The position numbers and the translations under genes were made by a program. Below are positions 60,511 through 64,000 of a stretch of DNA of 64,000 nt, one piece after another. Source of the stretch: Taishania sp037189645. Lineage in GTDB: Bacteria > Bacteroidota > Bacteroidia > Flavobacteriales_D > Crocinitomicaceae. Numbering within the stretch: position 1 is the stretch's first letter; every line of letters begins with the position of its first letter. Under the pieces are notes generated by a model, which was given only the letters and a program-made list of their open reading frames with translations, did not search any database and had not been told where the DNA came from. The stretch is from NCBI GenBank assembly GCA_037189645.1, contig JBBCIY010000010.1, positions 141,650 through 205,649 of the forward strand, read 5' to 3'.

Positions 60511-61302
60511 TTATTCAATTATCACAGGAACCGTTTTCAGTGAAAAATTATTCGCTTTATCGTACGCTTTAATCGTGAAATATCCTTCTCCTGGTGCTAT
60601 AAAAGGGCCAACGGTATAAGCAGTATCAATGGTGTAAGAAGTGGTTGTTCCCTGTGGATAGAAAATTTCGTACAAATGATAGGTATGGTCATTTGAATCG
60701 GTAAATTTCAGCTCAAACCTGCTGCTTTCCAGGGAAAGATTATCTGTGATCGTTCCGTGAAAATGCACAACATCCCAATGCTGATAGGTTGAATGTTCCA
60801 CCGGAGCCGTCAGGGTAACCTGGGGAGCTTCTTCATCTTCAGGATTGTGCACGATGACATTAAACTCCTTTACTTCCGCCTCATAGCCATAAATATCCAG
60901 CAAACGGATCATCAGGTGATAATTACCTGCGGAAGCATTCTCCGGGATGATCAGCGCTTCTTCAACTGTCACTTCCGTTCCTGACAGATCTTCAATTTTC
61001 AGCACGGACCAGTCGACGCTTTTTCCGTGTGAATGACAATCAAAATTATTATGCACATCTATCTTGTACTGTGACAATGGATTGGACGCCTGGAAATAAA
61101 ACGTAAACCGCAACGTATCTCCGGTCGCCACTTTCAGTACATTACCGAACAATGCATCGCACAAATATTCGGAAACAGCCGGAGTGGACTGGTCAATGAT
61201 CGTAATGACCGGTTTCCCGCTCTTCGGAGTATCTTCCTTTTTCTTGTCTTTACAGGAAAAGAGCGCTAAAACCATAAATAAAAGCAATCGGTGGTGTTTC
61301 AT
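60511..61302 (-). CDS. DUF4625-type lipoprotein
   Basis: A 263-residue lipoprotein with a lipobox at about Cys17 (LALFSC) followed by a Lys-rich linker. Two beta domains follow; the first includes FDCHSHGKSVDWSVLKIED and resembles the DUF4625 family found next to TonB receptors. The CHSHG cluster could bind metal. It is likely a surface or periplasmic lipoprotein serving the adjacent receptor. It is separated by 83 bp and a hairpin from the upstream T9SS gene, and lies 18 bp before the receptor gene. Confidence 0.78.
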   Translation of the reverse strand: MKHHRLLLFMVLALFSCKDKKKEDTPKSGKPVITIIDQSTPAVSEYLCDALFGNVLKVATGDTLRFTFYFQASNPLSQYKIDVHNNFDCHSHGKSVDWSVLKIEDLSGTEVTVEEALIIPENASAGNYHLMIRLLDIYGYEAEVKEFNVIVHNPEDEEAPQVTLTAPVEHSTYQHWDVVHFHGTITDNLSLESSRFELKFTDSNDHTYHLYEIFYPQGTTTSYTIDTAYTVGPFIAPGEGYFTIKAYDKANNFSLKTVPVIIE

Positions 61303-61329
61303 ATCTCTATATTTTTATGTTCAACAGAG

Positions 61330-61365
61330 AAAGCCTGCCTGGGGAATTCCCACAGAACAGGCTTT
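61330..61365 (-). terminator. hairpin between the T9SS and DUF4625 genes, possible attenuating terminator
   Basis: AAAGCCTG (61330-61337) and CAGGCTTT (61358-61365) form the outer stem, with GGGAATTCCC inside. The T tract after it on the minus strand is weak (TTTCTCT), so partial termination is more likely than complete. That would make the first gene the most abundant product of the operon. Confidence 0.6.
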
Positions 61366-61385
61366 TCAGACTGCATCTACAAAAC

Positions 61386-62327
61386 TTACTTTTTGCTGAT
61401 CTTTGTCGCCAAAGAACCTTTGGTCGTTTTCACAACGACAATATAGTGCCCGCTTTTCAACGAAGATAAATCCAGTGTATGCTCATAAACTCCCGGAACT
61501 ACTTTACCGATCGTTTTGGAAAGCAATTGTTTTCCTGTCAGGTCGTGCACAAAAAATTCCACATCCGAACTTTCTGTCAGCTGGAAAGGAACCGTGATCT
61601 TTTCCGCAGCAGGATTCGGGTAAGGAGAAGAGAAAGACAAAATTCCGTTGGATACCGCCTGCTCCAGACCAACTTCATGTTCGTGCTCAAACTCCACGAT
61701 CGGGTAAATTGCAAAATGTGTAGCAACAGGAGTGTTATTGCCCGTATAGAAGTCCGACCAGACAGCAGCTCCGTGGCTATGCTCCTGGATCACGTTACGG
61801 TACAGAACCGCCAGGTCAGCCGTTTCTCTTGAACCGTGAGGAGCATACAACACTCCGATCGTATCCCCTTCATACCCTCCATGGGCATAATCACCGATAT
61901 CAAACGTCGCGAAAAATGCATCGTGTACATGCGCATGATCATCCAGCATCACAACTGTGGCACTTCCATCCAGGTTCAGATCGTGGAAATGCACATGGCC
62001 GTGCTCTACTTCCGCGCCCGGTTTTCCATCTCCCGCTACATTGAAAATACGGACATGCGCTTCATTTTCCGCATTGGTTACCGTTCCCGCTACGTGAACA
62101 ATGATCCCGATCACATCTCCATGCTCTGAGATCTCATAACGTTCTCCGAATTGCTGTTGGGATTTATGGTTCATCCCGGCATAATATCCCCATTGATTCG
62201 TGCCGGTGTATTCATCCGTTGAAAGCGGCAAACCGCTCGCATGGTTTACAAGTGTATCTGTTTCTTCCTGGGCAGACAATGAACAAGTCAGCAAGGAAGC
62301 AGTCAAAAGAGTAAATAATTGTTTCAT
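61386..62327 (-). CDS. histidine-rich T9SS-exported protein, candidate secreted metal-capture protein
   Basis: A 313-residue exported protein. A signal peptide (MKQLFTLLTASLLTCSLSAQ) is followed by a domain with repeated His clusters: EHGHVHFHD, DDHAHVHDA, QEHSHG and FEHEHE. The last 80 residues are a T9SS type A domain (SPYPNPAAEKITV, FFVHDLTGKQLLS, LSSLKSGHYIVVV, basic end). It is the first gene after the tandem Fur/Zur-type operator. This layout suggests a surface or released metal-binding protein that delivers zinc to the TonB receptors downstream. That role is inference; no such function is established for the family as far as I know. Confidence 0.85.
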   Translation of the reverse strand: MKQLFTLLTASLLTCSLSAQEETDTLVNHASGLPLSTDEYTGTNQWGYYAGMNHKSQQQFGERYEISEHGDVIGIIVHVAGTVTNAENEAHVRIFNVAGDGKPGAEVEHGHVHFHDLNLDGSATVVMLDDHAHVHDAFFATFDIGDYAHGGYEGDTIGVLYAPHGSRETADLAVLYRNVIQEHSHGAAVWSDFYTGNNTPVATHFAIYPIVEFEHEHEVGLEQAVSNGILSFSSPYPNPAAEKITVPFQLTESSDVEFFVHDLTGKQLLSKTIGKVVPGVYEHTLDLSSLKSGHYIVVVKTTKGSLATKISKK

Positions 62328-62366
62328 CTTTTTTATAATTTTGTATTAAACTAAAAACATTATAAC

Positions 62367-62381
62367 TGCAATTATGTTGCA
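62367..62381. promoter_or_regulatory. Fur/Zur-type operator, copy 1
   Basis: TGCAATTATGTTGCA, a palindrome with TGCAA/TTGCA arms and a 5-nt centre, sits 39 bp upstream of the T9SS gene start. It matches copy 2 exactly over 15 bp. Confidence 0.75.
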
Positions 62382-62404
62382 ATAATACGGTTTTATTTTT
62401 AAAT

Positions 62405-62419
62405 TGCAATTATGTTGCA
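62405..62419. promoter_or_regulatory. Fur/Zur-type operator, copy 2
   Basis: TGCAATTATGTTGCA again, 38 bp (centre to centre) from copy 1 and 18 bp before the regulator's ATG. It probably mediates autoregulation and shared control of both directions. Confidence 0.75.
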
Positions 62420-62437
62420 TTAATTTTCTTGTAAAAA

Positions 62438-62830
62438 ATGAAAAACCCGAGAAATACAGTTGCCAAGACAGAGATATTAAAGTTAATCAATCATTCTCCT
62501 GTCGCATTATCCCACGCTGAAATTCAGTCAGAGTTAAACGGGCTGTGCGACCGTGTAACGATTTACCGTGTTTTGGACAGGCTGATCTCAGAAGATGAAA
62601 TCCATAAGGTGGTAAACCTGGAAGGCGTTGTTAAATATGCCGCGTGCCATTCCTGTTCCCAGGAAGAAAAACACGTTCATGCGCACAATCATGCCCATTT
62701 CAGCTGTGAAAAATGCAAGGAAATTACCTGCCTGGAGGATATAGAGCCAAGCTTTAAAATTCCGAAGAATTACCAGGTAAAGGAAATGAACTTTACACTG
62801 TCGGGAATTTGCCCGAATTGCAGTGAGTAA
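62438..62830 (+). CDS. Fur-family metalloregulator, probable Zur
   Basis: A 130-residue regulator of the Fur superfamily. The winged helix is at about 10-65 (LCDRVTIYRVLDRLI is the recognition region). The structural zinc site has Cys90/Cys93 (CEKC) and Cys125/Cys128 (CPNC). A His run HVHAHNHAH (79-87) lies in the metal-sensing hinge region. Context (zinc-type receptors, His-rich secreted protein) suggests zinc sensing, so Zur is more likely than Fur, but sequence alone does not settle the metal. It is divergent from the metal operon, with two operators in between. Confidence 0.85.
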   Translation: MKNPRNTVAKTEILKLINHSPVALSHAEIQSELNGLCDRVTIYRVLDRLISEDEIHKVVNLEGVVKYAACHSCSQEEKHVHAHNHAHFSCEKCKEITCLEDIEPSFKIPKNYQVKEMNFTLSGICPNCSE

Positions 62831-62899
62831 ATTGGTCTGTCCAGAAATCGTTTCACTGCGTATTTTTATGAAAAATCCTGGTAAAGGACTAAACAGCAC

Positions 62900-63391
62900 A
62901 TGTTTCCAAAGAAAAAAATAGAATTATTTATTGACAAGCCATATAAAACTTTTCTTGAAAGTTTCAGAAAGAAAATATTAGGAAAGCATACTTTTAAGCT
63001 TGAAACACTATTTGATACAAGGGATTTTGTGTATTCCGGAGAGTATAATTTTGACCATTATGTGCTCGAAAGAAAACAATCCATTTTTTGGGGCATTATG
63101 ATTGTTCCCTCAGCAGAAATCCACATTAAAGAGGTGAACGAAAATAAATGTAAGGTTGAAGCGGTAATAAAACTATCAGTTGTCTGGAAGTTTTTTATCT
63201 GTATGCTCTATCTCTTAATAGTTACTCTGAATCTGTACTATAGTATTTCGTCAGGTTTTCCTACAGCAAACATCATTTTAGTTAAATCAATTGCAGGAGT
63301 TGTTGTTCTGAATCTTTTTATTATTCTTACTCATTACCGTGAGGTTAATCTTTATAAGCAATTATTAAAAAATCAATTGATAGTTATATAA
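62900..63391 (+). CDS. small membrane protein of unknown function
   Basis: A 163-residue protein. A basic N-terminal domain of about 90 residues (MFPKKKIELF) is followed by two hydrophobic segments (about 96-116, FFICMLYLLIVTLNLYYSI, and 126-146, IILVKSIAGVVVLNLFIIL). No family is recognised. It lies 69 bp downstream of the Fur-type gene in the same direction without a clear terminator; base composition is more AT-rich than that of its neighbours. Confidence 0.68.
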   Translation: MFPKKKIELFIDKPYKTFLESFRKKILGKHTFKLETLFDTRDFVYSGEYNFDHYVLERKQSIFWGIMIVPSAEIHIKEVNENKCKVEAVIKLSVVWKFFICMLYLLIVTLNLYYSISSGFPTANIILVKSIAGVVVLNLFIILTHYREVNLYKQLLKNQLIVI

Positions 63392-63676
63392 ATTACCAAA
63401 AACAGACGATTCCGGATACAGCATTTCCCGGAGGAAATGCTTCAATAATAAGTAGTAGTGGGTAATAGGTCGATACTGATACAGGGTAGGTTAGGGGGAC
63501 GATTGAGGTGTTAAGAATGATACCCTGAGGTATCTTTAACATTGATCTAAACTAGAAAAAAAATGCTCAATTGCTAACTAAACTAATCTTTTATAAAACT
63601 ATAGTATCAAATATGATTACAATATTATTAAGAATCTGAAACTATTTATAGACCATAAATACCCTATTTTGAAAAG

Positions 63677-63691
63677 CGTATAAATACGCAT
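63677..63691 (+). repeat. 15-bp motif copy 1 (CGTATAAATACGCAT)
   Basis: It contains the palindrome GCGTAT-AA-ATACGC. Its reverse complement recurs with one mismatch at 63832-63846. Confidence 0.6.
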
Positions 63692-63831
63692 TTTAAGAAC
63701 TATTTATGAATTATGCCGGGCAACATATGAATAATGGCGTCCCATACAGAATTATTTACGTTAAACAATTAATAACCTGCCTCCTACTGTTTTCATTTTT
63801 CTTATTTGTTGTTTTGTGATTGTGATTTTAT

Positions 63832-63846
63832 ATGCGTATTTCTACG
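63832..63846 (-). repeat. 15-bp motif copy 2, inverted
   Basis: ATGCGTATTTCTACG on the plus strand; its reverse complement CGTAGAAATACGCAT matches copy 1 at 14 of 15 bases. It lies about 65 bp upstream of the putative -7 element of the 63961 gene. Confidence 0.6.
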
Positions 63847-63960
63847 TATCATTAATGGAGTGTTTCTGGTTATTTTTGTAGGTGGATAGTACTATTTATG
63901 CGCAACTTGTTATATTTGGATGTAGTTAAACTCATTTACTAATTATAAACATCCAAAAAC

Positions 63961-64000
63961 ATGCCATTGAATACTATTACCCTGGAACAGGCCCAGCAGT
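63961..64000 (+). CDS. start of a protein gene, 3' part outside window
   Basis: ATG at 63961 opens the frame MPLNTITLEQAQQ to the window end. This N-terminus resembles small Bacteroidota proteins of unknown function that begin with an LxTITLxQA segment. A TATATTTG element lies about 45 nt upstream. Too short for assignment. Confidence 0.55.
   Translation, partial: MPLNTITLEQAQQ

Larger units (their letters stand above)
63392..63960. other. 569-bp AT-rich gap with an inverted pair of 15-bp motifs
   Basis: No gene-like frame was found. The gap contains CGTATAAATACGCAT at 63677-63691 and its near-exact inverse (one mismatch) at 63832-63846. A TATATTTG -7 element near 63910 would serve the gene starting at 63961. 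Confidence 0.55.

Noticed and set aside
1..64000. Search for CRISPR arrays, tRNAs, rRNAs, transposases, integrases and restriction or phage-defence genes
   Set aside because: No direct-repeat arrays, cloverleaf candidates or matching proteins were recognised anywhere in the window.

Overview
This window reads as chromosomal DNA of a member of the phylum Bacteroidota, most likely order Flavobacteriales and perhaps the Crocinitomicaceae/Fluviicola lineage (family-level placement is inference from recall). The phylum call rests on four things: a full-length SprA type IX secretion (T9SS) translocon gene; several exported proteins ending in a T9SS type A sorting domain; promoters of the Bacteroidota form TTG-N17..21-TAnnTTTG; and start codons without Shine-Dalgarno sequences. 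No rRNA, tRNA, CRISPR array, insertion sequence or prophage was found. Most of the window is ordinary, densely coding chromosome.

Layout. 1-6955: end of an exported-protein gene, cysQ, a T9SS cargo gene, then a TlpA thioredoxin / DUF6029-type / Omp28-type cluster, and an arginase-fold enzyme coupled to a hotdog thioesterase. 7307-10616: dnaA, a stomatin-like SPFH protein and a LOG-family protein. 10676-13679: a four-gene minus-strand cluster with a soluble SPFH-SHOCT protein, two zinc-ribbon proteins and an acidic protein of unknown function. 13979-23199: a membrane-bound TPR/HTH regulator, uvrB, a shortened DUF2975 protein with its YozG-like HTH partner, a PhoB/PhoR-like two-component system divergent from a phosphate-selective-type porin, and a TPR protein. 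23378-33428: lolA, a serine hydrolase, a lipoprotein, a DnaQ-GIY-YIG fusion, a YyaL-type thioredoxin-domain protein, CvpA, an MFS carrier, ispH and ung. 33506-47257: a T9SS cargo protein, sprA (about 2450 codons), ruvA, a MaeB-type malic enzyme, a DCC protein and another T9SS cargo protein. 47603-51364: pirin, baeRF-like, pirin, OsmC and GNAT genes. 52009-55336: a SpeD-SpeE fusion, a GxxExxY protein, a transglutaminase-like protein and a membrane protein. 55451-62830: a metal-acquisition locus of six minus-strand genes divergent from a Fur-family regulator. 62900-64000: a small membrane protein, a long AT-rich gap and the start of another gene.

Two observations stand out. First, the 55451-62830 locus looks like a zinc-uptake system controlled by the divergent Fur/Zur-type regulator. 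Two exact copies of a 15-bp palindrome lie in the shared promoter region, and the first gene encodes a histidine-rich protein carrying a T9SS sorting tail, which could be a secreted or cell-surface metal-capture protein feeding two TonB receptors. Second, seven or eight genes scattered across the window carry a TAnnTTTG-type -7 element exactly 4 nt before the start codon. That geometry would place the transcription start at the initiation codon, so a sizeable leaderless-mRNA class is likely here. It also supports a GTG start for one metal-locus gene.
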